Positions 1 to 7,800 are shown, counted from the stretch's first letter. The stretch: DNA of 64,000 nt from Enterocloster clostridioformis (GCF_020297485.1 NZ_JAIWZC010000001.1:1860001-1924000); one strand, 5' to 3'. The notes: a model not told the origin generated them from the letters alone. Translations and numbers: made by a program.

Positions 1-505
1 TGGTTGATATTCAGCCTCGTCTTGCACCAATTGTTGCTTCAAAAAAGATACTTGTAATTCATCAAATACTGTTTTCGAGATTTTAAAACAAAGAGAGGGC
101 ATTTTACAGCTATATCAGACCTTTGCCCTCATACTGCCTTCACTTATGGTTTTTGCCTTGCAGGAGTGTGATGTGGAGATAATGCCCCACTATAAACAGG
201 CTATGAAAGCATTGCGTTTGGGAGATGCCTCAGGTGAATGGTCTTCTCCTTCTAAATTAGGATATGTTATACTGTCCGAAACCAATCACCTTCTTGAATG
301 GGGACATCATTTTGCTTACTATCCATCCAAAAGGCATACTCTCTCTCATCTGAACAAAAAAGCCATTACCGCACTTCGGCAATTATGTGAGGGAAATGCA
401 AGTTCCTTTGCGGATGGTATGGCTGATTGCTACCGTTATATTTTGATTTGTATGAAAAAAATTCCCATGAACTACTCATTAAAAACCTTCCCTCCTCGGC
501 GCTAA
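1..505 (+). pseudogene. Broken copy of a GntR-type regulator (copy 1)
   Basis: This stretch is nearly identical to the intact regulator gene at 15282-16745; window base 1 matches base 15457. It is broken three ways. The window edge removes the first HTH. A run of seven A near 15500 is six A here (near base 45), which shifts the frame. A 765-bp internal segment (255 codons) is missing: the text jumps from the equivalent of 15719 to 16484 at the near-identical 12-mers ATATGATATACT/ATATGTTATACT. The deletion keeps frame, so an open frame of 119 residues (146-505) survives, but it lacks both DNA-binding domains and ends in unrelated sequence. Probably non-functional. Confidence 0.85.
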
Positions 506-588
506 AATATTTTGCTTTAGCGTTGCCGCCTCATTTCCTTGATTCTGCCACAATTCCAAGAGAGTTTTTCCAGGCTCATTTCCTCCCT
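461..588. repeat. Dispersed repeat, pairs with 18418-18545
   Basis: About 128 bp are nearly identical to 18418-18545. In copy 1 the repeat follows directly on the regulator remnant. In copy 2 the regulator and repeat are separated by about 1.7 kb carrying an ATPase gene. The repeat contains a small A/T-rich dyad (GCTAAA...TTTAGC) near 500-521. It marks the boundary of a duplicated block that was later rearranged. Confidence 0.85.
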
Positions 589-639
589 CAACAGGTTTAG
601 CCCGTCTCCCCGGTAAGGGTCTTCCTGCGTAAATCTCCC

Positions 640-1220
640 CACCACTGCAGGACTCCCCCAGTTTTTCTACCCTGGAGGATCTGGATTATATTGAGCTGAA
701 GGAACTTGGCAGGTTCCGCCAGAAGACCGTCAAACAGCGTACCCGTTTAAAAATACAACTGACTTCCTATATGGATCAGGTCTTTCCGGAACTTCAATAT
801 TTTTTCAAATCCGGTCTGCATCAGAAAGCTGTCTATGCACTCTAAAAAGAGGCTCCTATGCCAAAAAGCATTGCTTCCCTGCACCTGACTCATCTCTCCA
901 ATCTCCTTGTGAAATCCTCCCATGGACGCTTCACGAAAGATCTTGTCACCTGCCTGCACTCTGTACTCATGACCATTCCCGGCATTGGAACCGTAAATGG
1001 CGGGATGATTCTGGGCGAAATCGGTGATATCCACCGGTTCTCAACGCCAGGAAAACTGCTTGCATTTGCCGGACTGGATCCAACCGTATATCAGTCTGGA
1101 AACTTTTAGGCCAAAAGAACCCGTATGTTCAAGCGAGGGTCACGTGTACTTCGGTATGCCCTCATGAATGCAACTCATAACGTTGTAAAGAACAATGCGA
1201 CTTTCAAGGCGTATTATGAT
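640..1220 (+). pseudogene. IS110-family transposase remnant
   Basis: One reading frame carries the C-terminal half of an IS110/IS1111-type transposase: a helical segment (ELKELGRFRQKTVKQR at about 693-740), the family core ([19 protein letters not shown], then [19 protein letters not shown]) and KRGSRVLRYALMNATHNVV. Two in-frame stops interrupt it, TAA at 843-845 and TAG at 1107-1109; the latter sits where the family usually has glutamine or glycine. The N-terminal DEDD catalytic part is missing and the C-terminus stops abruptly near 1218. Inactive remnant. Confidence 0.85.
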
Positions 1221-1240
1221 GTTACGCCACCCAGGCAGGG

Positions 1241-1267
1241 ACATCGCCCGGCAAAGCCGGGCGATGT
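1241..1267 (-). terminator. Intrinsic terminator-like hairpin
   Basis: A perfect dyad (ACATCGCCCGGC, AAA loop, GCCGGGCGATGT) lies just downstream of the minus-strand gene ending at 1271. The tail after the stem is only weakly T-rich. A similar hairpin sits downstream of the minus-strand gene ending at 2224. Confidence 0.6.
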
Positions 1268-1270
1268 ATA

Positions 1271-1513
1271 TCACTCTTTTTCTAAACAATAGACCATAAT
1301 AGGCGAATCATTACCTTTTTCGTATACATAAATTCTCTTGCATACTGGACATCTCCAAACATTATACTTAGGTAAAGGAATCATCCAAGGTTGTATACTT
1401 TCACCATCAAAAATATCTTCCCATTCCTTATCGGTATAAACCCTCAGTTCTACATCATTTGGAGCTTCATGATTATCTAATTTTGCCCCACAAGTACAAG
1501 TCATTCTTGCCAT
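1271..1513 (-). CDS. Small zinc-ribbon-like protein, possible immunity protein
   Basis: An 80-residue acidic protein with two Cys pairs (CTCGAK near the N-terminus and CPVCKR near residue 57), consistent with a small zinc-binding fold. I do not recognise a named family. It sits 4 bp downstream of a short ORF (1518-1712) that looks like the 3' end of a larger gene, and is followed by a strong hairpin. The same small-gene-plus-hairpin arrangement is seen at 2182-2448 next to a TNT toxin domain. By this context, and only by context, it could be the immunity gene of a polymorphic-toxin cassette. ATG with an upstream AGGAGATGAT ribosome site. Confidence 0.6.
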   Translation of the reverse strand: MARMTCTCGAKLDNHEAPNDVELRVYTDKEWEDIFDGESIQPWMIPLPKYNVWRCPVCKRIYVYEKGNDSPIMVYCLEKE

Positions 1514-1517
1514 TATA

Positions 1518-1712
1518 TCATCTCCTTATTATTCCTTCATTTGTCCAAATCTCAACTTTTCCCGGCAAAGTTCCACCATACTTTTCCGATGCTCGATTAA
1601 TAACAGTATCGGTTTGTTCTAAAGTTATTCCAGTTTTTCTTCCGTCAATAAGACGAGAAAGTATTTTTATATTCGACAAATCAATCATTCTCTGTAAAAT
1701 TTTAAAAGGCAC
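1518..1712 (-). CDS. Short ORF, probable 3' remnant of a larger gene
   Basis: 64 codons starting at a GTG that lies inside the palindrome at 1706-1732, with no good ribosome site. The sequence (RMIDLSNIKILSRLIDG..., ...YGGTLPGKVEIWTNEGIIRR) looks like the C-terminal end of a folded domain rather than a complete protein. It is followed after 4 bp by the small Cys-pair protein gene. The best guess is the truncated C-terminus of a polymorphic toxin whose immunity gene follows. Family not recognised. Confidence 0.4.
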   Translation of the reverse strand: MPFKILQRMIDLSNIKILSRLIDGRKTGITLEQTDTVINRASEKYGGTLPGKVEIWTNEGIIRR

Positions 1713-1732
1713 TTGAAAATTTCAAGTGCCTT
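1706..1732. repeat. Perfect 13-bp-arm palindrome
   Basis: AAGGCACTTGAAA and its exact complement surround a single central A. It lies at the 5' boundary of the minus-strand ORF at 1518-1712. It could be a terminator of the upstream minus-strand toxin transcript or a recombination scar. Confidence 0.6.
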
Positions 1733-1793
1733 GTGTATAATCAAGTTAGAAAGAGTATCAGATACAAAATCTGATGCCCTCAGTATTAAGTGC

Positions 1794-1840
1794 AAAATAG
1801 CATCCTAAAACTTCAGGCGGTTTGGAGGATGCTATTTTTT
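1794..1840. terminator. Hairpin at the 3' end of the holin-like toxin gene
   Basis: Arms AAAATAGCATCCT and AGGATGCTATTTT pair around a 19-nt loop. T runs follow on both strands, so it can terminate in either direction. On the minus strand it overlaps the stop codon of the toxin at 1832-1915. On the plus strand it ends with six T and could end an antisense RNA. Confidence 0.65.
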
Positions 1841-1915
1841 GTTGTGTTTATTGTCTATGTATGACAATGCCGCAAATATCACAAGCAATAATGTCAATAC
1901 TTCTATGACGCTCAT
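1832..1915 (-). CDS. Putative holin-like type I toxin
   Basis: A 27-residue ORF, MSVIEVLTLLLVIFAALS followed by YIDNKHNKK. It has a short acidic start, one hydrophobic membrane segment (about residues 6-20) and a basic polar tail. This is the layout of the putative holin-like toxin family (Hol_Tox), small membrane peptides of type I toxin-antitoxin systems in Firmicutes, normally silenced by an antisense RNA. An AAGGAGGGTGAT ribosome site lies just upstream of the ATG. The stop codon is embedded in a terminator hairpin, and a long leader and promoter-like boxes lie upstream. The antitoxin RNA would be read from the opposite strand; I cannot locate its start. Confidence 0.8.
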   Translation of the reverse strand: MSVIEVLTLLLVIFAALSYIDNKHNKK

Positions 1916-1995
1916 AGGCATCACCCTCCTTCATTTACTAGAGGGTTCACAACTTTGCATCCCTTTTTCTCTCTTCCTTGCTGTTACACAAGACT

Positions 1996-2025
1996 ATTTT
2001 AACATATTCAGTGTTCCTAAGTAAA
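1996..2025 (-). promoter_or_regulatory. Candidate promoter of the holin-like toxin
   Basis: On the minus strand TTTACT (2025-2020) and TAAAAT (2001-1996) are 18 bp apart, giving a leader of about 75-80 nt before the toxin ATG. Long leaders are usual for type I toxin mRNAs. Match to consensus is moderate. Confidence 0.4.
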
Positions 2026-2186
2026 CCATTTTACGACAAAGTATTGCTTTTTCAGTCCTATTTTTACAAGCAGAAAAAGAACATGCCAATTTACGCCATA
2101 CGGCCACGGCCATCGCTTTCAATGGGGCGAAAAAAGATAAAAATCGTTATTCATGGGTAGCTTGATGCCACCCAGCCCAGAGGACA

Positions 2187-2206
2187 TCGCCCAGCAAAGC
2201 CGGGCG
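2187..2206 (-). terminator. Imperfect hairpin downstream of the small gene at 2224
   Basis: TCGCCCAGC AA AGCCGGGCGA forms a stem with one mismatch. The sequence around it (CCACCCAG..., GGACATCGCCC.GCAAAGCCGGGCGA) resembles 1225-1266, so the two cassettes share a 3' flank. Confidence 0.45.
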
Positions 2207-2223
2207 AAAATCAATACACCAAG

Positions 2224-2448
2224 CTAATGAAAGGTATTGACTAATTTTGCATACATATATTCACATGCTTCTTCCTCAGAATCAAATTGCCGTAACTGCG
2301 TCTTTTGCCCCTTCTCACTATAGTATACTTCCCATTGTTTTTCCTCTGCTATACAAAAACTCTCATTTGGCAAACCACCAAACAATGAATATGCATCATG
2401 AGGAATTCTCTTTTTTATAAGTTCTTTAGATAATTCTTCTCTGTTCAT
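2224..2448 (-). CDS. Small protein, likely immunity partner of the TNT domain
   Basis: A 74-residue acidic protein (NREELSKELIKKRIPHDAYS..., ...QFDSEEEACEYMYAKLV). It begins 3 bp after the TNT-domain gene and is translated from the same strand. Polymorphic toxin genes are normally followed by a small cognate immunity gene, and this is the expected position. The fold (two short strands and C-terminal helix) resembles small immunity proteins, but I cannot assign a named family from sequence alone. It would act in the cytoplasm by blocking the NAD-glycohydrolase active site of the toxin. ATG start; overlapping transcription with the toxin is likely. Confidence 0.65.
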   Translation of the reverse strand: MNREELSKELIKKRIPHDAYSLFGGLPNESFCIAEEKQWEVYYSEKGQKTQLRQFDSEEEACEYMYAKLVNTFH

Positions 2449-2451
2449 TTA

Positions 2452-2865
2452 TTATCCTACTTTCTTTAATATTCCTTGTTCTAGTAATTCAGAAATGGAC
2501 TCACTAAATTCATATTGAATTCCACCTCCTTCTTCTCCATACCATGGAGCAATCTTTCCCCCTTGTACTTCAACTGGTTTAGCCACCTCAAACACTGTAT
2601 AAGGCTTGCTTTCTGTCCCGGGTGCCAATGCTCGCTGTGAATATGGAGTTCCTTCTGGGGAAACAAATGTTCCTCCGTCATAACCATATCGATCAATTCT
2701 AGTCCCCGGTTGTAAAGTTGTTGTTACAGGTTCTCCATCAAATCCTCTATTAGGCGGCCAAATAGGATTACCTTGTTCATCGAACCATTGAGCCCCACTA
2801 CCCCCCTCACCGGAAAAGCAATATCCCAGGTAAGGAAGTACAGCACAGCGCCCGATGGACAGCAT
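2452..2865 (-). CDS. Orphan TNT (tuberculosis necrotizing toxin) domain protein
   Basis: 137 residues whose C-terminal 100 match the TNT family (NAD(P)+ glycohydrolase): IWPPNRGFDGEPVTTTL, PGTRIDRYGYDGGTFVSPEG, TPYSQRALAPGTES, then APWYGEEGGGIQYEF and a final SELLEQGILKKV. The conserved RYG...G.F..P.G and GGGIQY motifs are present. TNT domains are normally the C-terminal effector of long secreted proteins. Here no secretion or repeat domain precedes it: residues 1-19 come from the dispersed repeat that recurs at 18542-18600, so the ORF start is a rearrangement product. Probably a displaced toxin tip or cassette, expression doubtful. Confidence 0.85.
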   Translation of the reverse strand: MLSIGRCAVLPYLGYCFSGEGGSGAQWFDEQGNPIWPPNRGFDGEPVTTTLQPGTRIDRYGYDGGTFVSPEGTPYSQRALAPGTESKPYTVFEVAKPVEVQGGKIAPWYGEEGGGIQYEFSESISELLEQGILKKVG

Positions 2866-3390
2866 CGCCCGCTCTTTATCTACAATTCCCGATTCACCAA
2901 CTGATGAAGTTTTTCCTGTATATTATCAGTTCCTTTTATACCTATCATTGGAACCGACATATTTTCCTGCAAAAGTTGATTAACTATTTTTTCTACAAAG
3001 AGTCCCATTCCATTGATTTCTGCATTATTGTCTGAGGTTGTTTCTACGCCACAATTGGGAGAACGGTTTGCCCCGATAATCCCGATGATTTCAAATCCAT
3101 ATTTTTTATATTCTATGATTTGTTGTACTACATAATCAGCCAGCCTCGATAGCTTCATATTCGTGCTATCATTTTTCATTGCTGAACGTATTCTTGTATT
3201 CTCTGCCACGACTGGGCTATCAGCACCATGAATATTGCCCCTATCCAGTCCCAAACAGCAAAACTCTGGACAGGGCATTTGGACAATACTAATATCAGCA
3301 TTTAAGAAGAAATCAATAACATCTTTAAATGCTGCAGGATAAACTGCCGTTCCATCAGAAATGGCATTTTGATTTAAAAGGCAATGTGCA
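2804..3390. repeat. Dispersed repeat, pairs with 18542-19128
   Basis: About 587 bp almost identical to 18542-19128, carrying most of the TudS-related gene plus about 75 bp of its 3' flank. In copy 2 it is joined directly to the other repeat (18418-18545) at the short shared word CCCTCA. The 2.2 kb of transposase and toxin cassettes present in copy 1 is absent there. Confidence 0.9.
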
Positions 3391-3428
3391 ATAAAAATAA
3401 CCTTTTTGCTTCTTCCATCGTTGAACAT
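2880..3428 (-). CDS. TudS-related DUF523-type putative desulfidase
   Basis: About 182 residues. It shows the DUF523/TudS-like cysteine pattern: AHCLLNQNA near the N-terminus, MPCPEFCCLGLDR in the middle and ANRSPNCGVETT towards the C-terminus. In TudS the three conserved cysteines bind a [4Fe-4S] cluster used to remove sulfur from thiouracil. This subfamily (called CD3072-type in clostridia) is only a putative desulfidase and its substrate is unknown. Start chosen at the ATG at 3428, preceded by GGAGG; the longer GTG start lies inside that ribosome site. A second, N-terminally damaged copy is at 18618. Confidence 0.75.
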   Translation of the reverse strand: MFNDGRSKKVIFIAHCLLNQNAISDGTAVYPAAFKDVIDFFLNADISIVQMPCPEFCCLGLDRGNIHGADSPVVAENTRIRSAMKNDSTNMKLSRLADYVVQQIIEYKKYGFEIIGIIGANRSPNCGVETTSDNNAEINGMGLFVEKIVNQLLQENMSVPMIGIKGTDNIQEKLHQLVNREL

Positions 3429-3508
3429 AATATTCCTCCGCACCTTCTAATTAATCAACCTTACAAACTGGGCTGTTCTTTCACGTTCGATGCAACCCAC
3501 TCAGCCGG

Positions 3509-4009
3509 CTATTCACCAGCTTTTAAAATATTCTTGAAACACCTTGCGAATTTCCTTATTGTTATCCTCGTTACCACGAGAAATGATTTCCTGTGTTTTC
3601 CCACGGCATGCATGGAAACCTTATCCTCTTTGGGAACAAAATCCTCCACAAACTCCGATCGCACCGTTCCATCGCCCCATTTGCGGTCAAGAAATGTGTC
3701 AAAATCCGCATTGTATTTTTTAAATAAATCCAGAATTTGGAACAAGTGCTTTTGGGAAACCGCAAACAGCTCCGCATTGCTCGAATAGCCGTCTTGGGCA
3801 TATCGTCTGATGTTCTCTCGGGCATGATTGAAAAGCGTACTGAGCGGCGGAAATCCAAATCGCGGTTCGCCATTCAGAAGCGGCTTATAAATAGTCAGTT
3901 TATCGGAATTTGCACAGAACAAAAAACTGTCAGAATCGTGGCAAATAATCCTCTGGGAGCCTCCCAATACCGTGGCCGAAAATGCCTCCGACACATAACC
4001 GGCCTGCAT
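3509..4009 (-). CDS. Hypothetical protein, possibly degraded
   Basis: 166 residues, not recognised. The central part reads like a folded domain (LLNGEPRFGFPPLSTLFNHA, then QKHLFQILDLFKKYNADFD). The last 40 residues (HRKSFLVVTRITIRKFARC...) turn basic and look like read-through into another frame, so the true C-terminus may be lost. It starts 9 bp after the gene at 4018-4623 on the same strand. No signal peptide or membrane segment. Function unknown. Confidence 0.45.
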   Translation of the reverse strand: MQAGYVSEAFSATVLGGSQRIICHDSDSFLFCANSDKLTIYKPLLNGEPRFGFPPLSTLFNHARENIRRYAQDGYSSNAELFAVSQKHLFQILDLFKKYNADFDTFLDRKWGDGTVRSEFVEDFVPKEDKVSMHAVGKHRKSFLVVTRITIRKFARCFKNILKAGE

Positions 4010-4017
4010 ACCCGCGT

Positions 4018-4623
4018 TTACTTTTCTACTGAAATAAATGGCGGAAAGATATCGGGACTATTGAAGCGCTGCATTGTTTTTGTATCCACGTCAAAACATT
4101 TTCCATCATATTCATAGTGTAGTTTTCCATCTTTACTATAAAAACGATGTTCTGCCTGAAATGCTACAGGTTTGAAGCTCTCACCTTGTATGGGCTGATC
4201 GCGATACAATGCTTGATTTTCATAGAATTTTAACACATCATCTTCAATGCGTATATCATAGATACCACTTATAATAGCTTCTGCCGCTACCTGTTTCCCA
4301 GAAGCAGATATGAACCGAAAACAGCCTGTAACAGCATTGGTGCTTTTACGTTGTGCCAGTTCAAAGCGAAATAATGAAACAGCGCTAAAATCCTTTCGCA
4401 ATTTTTCCCGTTGTCCACTCGGTCCCATAAGCCATATTTTTTCGTTAGATACAATGAACATATCCAGCTGGAATCCGCTTTGGGAATATTTAAGATTAGA
4501 AAAGGATATCTGGTCAGAATATACGCCCTGCAACGCACCATCCTCCAGTTTGTAAATTAGTTCCTTTGTATACAGCGTTTTTCCATTTACGTTCGCCTCA
4601 AGAAAGTTAATTATATCTTTCAT
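4018..4623 (-). CDS. Hypothetical protein
   Basis: About 201 residues beginning MKDIINFLEANVNGKTLYT. The ATG at 4623 is preferred over 4638 because GAGGAG sits about 9 bp upstream. The sequence alternates beta-strand-like segments (ISFSNLKYSQSGFQLDMFIV, CFRFISASGKQVAAEAII) with few charged loops, suggesting a beta-sandwich or barrel. No signal peptide, membrane segment or known catalytic motif. It is followed after 8 bp by the damaged hypothetical gene at 3509-4009, so the two may have formed one operon. I do not recognise the family. Confidence 0.6.
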   Translation of the reverse strand: MKDIINFLEANVNGKTLYTKELIYKLEDGALQGVYSDQISFSNLKYSQSGFQLDMFIVSNEKIWLMGPSGQREKLRKDFSAVSLFRFELAQRKSTNAVTGCFRFISASGKQVAAEAIISGIYDIRIEDDVLKFYENQALYRDQPIQGESFKPVAFQAEHRFYSKDGKLHYEYDGKCFDVDTKTMQRFNSPDIFPPFISVEK

Positions 4624-4802
4624 CCTGCATCTCCTCATTCTACCAATTAAAATAATACTTATCCTTTTAATTTTGCATTATTTGACTATATTAAAGGTGC
4701 CATCTAAAATAGAATACTATATCGATTCATTGTATAACGTGATTATGCTGTTTTATAATGGACCGGGAAAATGCTGCCGGCACTTACATACTGGAATTGA
4801 AC

Positions 4803-4848
4803 AAAATCGCTGTGCGATGGCCTGCCAAGGCTGTGGCATAGCGATTTT
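4803..4848 (+). terminator. Hairpin with T-rich tail
   Basis: AAAATCGCT and AGCGATTTT pair around a 28-nt interior that contains a GGCC/GGCT sub-stem, followed by CTGTTT. No clear plus-strand gene precedes it; the 62-codon frame at 4673-4861 spans it and is not credible. Confidence 0.4.
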
Positions 4849-5060
4849 CTGTTTCCTATAACAAAAAGCGGTGGAAAGCAAGTCCTAAAAGTAGTTTTGT
4901 TAAGTCACCACAACAAAACAATCAAACAGGATCGACCTTTCCACTGCCTATGAAAAGAATACCACCCTTCCGCTTGGTTGGCAAGCGGTTTTATGACCCA
5001 AATGCACCTCCGTGTAAAGCAGTGTTTTGATTATTACTGATTTTACATGGAGGATTTTAT

Positions 5061-5489
5061 TATGTACGAAAAATATTTAGAACAGTTTCTTACTTTCTGA
5101 AATATCAAGGTAAAAATCCGGAAGAACTTACCTGCCAGGATGTCAGGAATTTTCTGTTTGCGAAAAAAGAGGAAGGGCTGAAAGCCACAACTCTGAATCT
5201 TTATAATTCTGCCATCCGCTTTTTCTATCGGAATGTCCTGAATATCCCTTGGGATGATATCACGGTTCCACGTATGATTCTGGAACACAAGCTTCCAACG
5301 GTACTGACTGCCCCTGAAATCGACCGTCTGTTAGAAGCTGTCGATGATATCAAATATAAAGCGATGTTTGCAGCGATGTATTCTTCCGGAATGCGTGTTT
5401 CTGAAGTCATTCATCTTCATATCAGTAATAAGTCCCTGATGGGAATCCAAAGTCCGTTTGACTGGAAAGCAGGTGCTGATTATGAATAA
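5061..5489 (+). pseudogene. Tyrosine recombinase of the IS91-like element, truncated and frameshifted
   Basis: The frame starts well (ATGTACGAAAAATATTTAG at 5061 with GGAGG upstream) but meets TGA at 5097. Removing one base restores the N-terminal SAM-like domain (LKYQGKNPEELTCQDVRNF, TTLNLYNSAIRFFYRNVLNI) and the start of the catalytic domain (TAPEIDRLLEAVDDIKYKAM, SSGMRVSEVIHL with the first catalytic Arg). After HLHISN (near 5425) homology ends; the K, HxxR, H/W and Tyr boxes are missing. The frame then runs into the transposase gene start. Confidence 0.8.
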
Positions 5490-6414
5490 ACCGACCGTAC
5501 AGGATATCTTCCAGCGTTTACTTGATGCCCCTTACTTCCACATGGTATTTACAGTGCCGGACATTTTAAACCCAATCATTTACAGTAATCAGAAACGATT
5601 ATATGACACTCTGTATCGTGCTGCTTCTGCCACAATCAGTGAATTGGCGGTTGATCCAAAGCATCTTGGAGCCACTGTTGGATATATCTGTATCTTACAT
5701 ACATGGGGTTCTGAAATGAACTTTCATCCTCATATCCATACAATACTCCTCGGTGGTGGTCTGACATCCAAAAATAAATGGAAAGACAACGGTACTGAGT
5801 TTTTTCTTCCCATACGAGCTGTTTCCAAGGTATTCCGTGGAAAATATATGGAAGAACTGAAAAATCTCTGGAATGCGAATCAGCTTAAGTTTCATGGAAC
5901 TGCTGAAAAATACCGTAACCATTATGCGTTCAAAGAACTGCTTGATTCCTGTTATTGTGCAGAATGGATTCCTTATTGTAAGAAAACTTTTAACGGTGCA
6001 CAGTCTGTGATTGATTACCTTGGAAAATATACCCATCGGATTGCCATCAGCAATCACCGCATTATCTGCATGGATGATGAAACCGTCACTTTTTCTATAA
6101 AAGATTACCGGAACAAAGGACAATGGAAAGAGCTGATTCTTTCCGGTGTCGAATTCATACGACGGTTTCTGATGCATGTGCCACCAAAACGCTTTGTCAG
6201 GATTCGGCATTACGGACTTCTTTGTTCCCGCATCAAACGCAAAAAGCTTATTTTATGTAGGAATCTTCTTGGCTGCCAAAAGTATCTCTCAAAACTTCAG
6301 GATAAGGAGATGCCTGAAATACTAAAACAGCTTTATGGGATAAATGTCTGTGTATGTAAAGCCTTTGGAGGTCATCTTGGAAAACCACAGCTTCGAATAC
6401 CACAAAGATGTTAA
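5482..6414 (+). pseudogene. IS91-family Y2 transposase lacking its zinc finger
   Basis: About 310 residues. It starts MNKPTVQDIFQRL and jumps directly to LDAPYFHMVFTVPDILNPI. In the IS91/IS801 family a Cys-rich zinc-finger segment of about 50 residues normally lies between these parts, so an in-frame deletion has removed it. The HUH-like core is present (HPHIHTILLGGG), as are the region of the two catalytic tyrosines (SVIDYLGKYTHRIAISNHR) and the C-terminal PKRFVRIRHYGLL. Probably inactive. Start at 5482 overlaps the recombinase remnant. Confidence 0.8.
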
Positions 6415-6705
6415 ACGTTTATTCTTTCATACTTTTTTTGAAGCCTCAAAGTTTAAGGTTTTGTTGTCGTACCTATTTATCTGGAAACACTTGATTTCTG
6501 TAGCTTCTGCGCAGGAAATCCTGTATAACCATGGGTAAGAGCAAAAGATTGAAAGTCCATAGGTAGTATCTACCCGGACGCTCACTTTGTTCAATTAGGT
6601 CAAATCGAAAATGGTGTAAACGAAGGGGCAGTTCACTGGAATGCAAAAGCTGCTTTTTCGTTTCCCCCATCATCGATTCTAACCTAAAGAATTTGTTAAT
6701 TGCTT
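6415..6705. other. No gene recognised
   Basis: About 290 bp between the IS91-like transposase and the acetyltransferase. A minus-strand frame of 78 codons (6473-6709) crosses it but has no ribosome site and no recognisable domain. Probably the 3' end of the element plus decayed flank. Confidence 0.5.
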
Positions 6706-7161
6706 TCATTTGCGGCGATACCGCATAAAAATCTTCTCATTAAAGCCTTTTTGCTTACCGTGTTTTTCTGGAATACGCTTAAATTCATCAAACCCAATAT
6801 TCGTATAACACTTGATGGCATTATTATTTATATCAGTAACATCAAGCACAAAATCTTGATAATTTGTAAGCAGCATACTTTCTTGAAGCATAGTTGTAGC
6901 AATGCCTTGTTTACGGTATTTTTTTCGCACTGTTACAAATTCTATGTATCCTGTTGTGATAGGATACTCAAGCTGCCCTTCAAATTCTTCTTTCAAAACA
7001 AAAGCACCGAACATTCCTTTCAAAAACCCAAAATGTCTTTTTAGAGATGCTTTTTCTACTCTCGCCGCTCTGCCGGTACAATCAGAAATTGCCAACACTT
7101 CTGCAATACATAAGGCTACGTTATTACGGTCTGTTTCTTTTGCTTTCCTTATATGCACCAT
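6706..7161 (-). CDS. GNAT-family N-acetyltransferase
   Basis: 151 residues with the GNAT fold: N-terminal IRKAKETDRNNVALCIAEVL, strand TTGYIEFVTVRKKYRKQGIA (motif A, the Q/RxxGxA acetyl-CoA pyrophosphate loop appears as RKQGIA), and C-terminal NNNAIKCYTNIGFDEFKR (motif B, typical N..A...Y...GF). It would transfer an acetyl group from acetyl-CoA to an amine; the substrate cannot be read from sequence. ATG start with GGAG a few bases upstream. Stands alone between an IS remnant and a broken flavodoxin. Confidence 0.85.
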   Translation of the reverse strand: MVHIRKAKETDRNNVALCIAEVLAISDCTGRAARVEKASLKRHFGFLKGMFGAFVLKEEFEGQLEYPITTGYIEFVTVRKKYRKQGIATTMLQESMLLTNYQDFVLDVTDINNNAIKCYTNIGFDEFKRIPEKHGKQKGFNEKIFMRYRRK

Positions 7162-7261
7162 TTTTATATGTTCTCCTCACCTTATGAAATCCCAATTTTT
7201 CCTTATTTGCAATCTCCCGACAAATGGGAAATTTCTCATCCTCTGTGACTGGAACTCGTAT

Positions 7262-7800
7262 CTATACGAACTGCATCATCCAGCGCACGGGCAGGGAAAA
7301 ATATTCCGGGTCAGTAAATTTCTTTGCTTCCTCACGGAAAAACCCGTCTCCCTTCGCAAACAATTCGCCCATCGCCTGATACGGTTTTGTGACATGCTTC
7401 TGCTTTTCATCATCCAGCATCCGGATTCCGAAATTGTCTCCTTTGACCAAACAGCCGCCATAACGAACCCCCAGATATTCCGGCAGCTTCGCCAGAAATT
7501 CCTCGCCGCAACGAAGCTGGCATCCTTCAGCAAAACCACTCAGCAAAAGAAAAGAAAGTCTTGTATGTTCATCCTTTTTCGGCAGGGTTTCCAGAAATTC
7601 CAAAAGAAGACCAGGTACACATTCCACATATAACGGAAGCGCAATCAGAATTTCCCTATTCTTTCTGTATGCCTCCTGAATTGTTTCCCATGATTGGCGA
7701 TTGGATTTTCTTTAAACCCTTTTGTAAAGGAAGCAATAATTTTCTCCGTGTTGCTATACTTTTGCACTCGAGGACTTCCATTGATGATTACAACATACAT
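7262..7800 (-). pseudogene. Flavodoxin/FMN-reductase-like gene, frame broken by a deletion
   Basis: The start at 7800 encodes MYVVIINGSPRVQKYSNTEK, the phosphate-binding loop of NADPH-dependent FMN reductase-like flavoproteins. After about 36 codons (KGFKEN) the frame changes. The rest (RQSWETIQEAYRKNREILIA, then PLYVECVPGLLLEFLETLPK to 7262) lies in another frame, so roughly 10 codons plus a frame offset have been lost. The start codon overlaps the end of the neighbouring flavoprotein gene (7788-8324), so the two were translationally coupled. The downstream half may still be made as a fragment. Confidence 0.75.

Larger units (their letters stand above)
4870..6420 (+). mobile_element. Internally deleted IS91-like element
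   Basis: A unit with a tyrosine recombinase gene followed by a Y2 (IS91/IS801-type) transposase gene. At the left edge there is an inverted pair GTGGAAAG (4871-4878) / CTTTCCAC (4937-4944) and a hairpin CCGCTT...AAGCGG (4970-4988), as expected near an IS91-type terminus. Both genes have lost internal parts, so the element cannot move by itself. Exact ends are not determined. Confidence 0.65.

Noticed and set aside
4673..4861. 62-codon plus-strand frame
   Set aside because: It runs through a terminator-like hairpin, has no good ribosome site and no recognisable domain.
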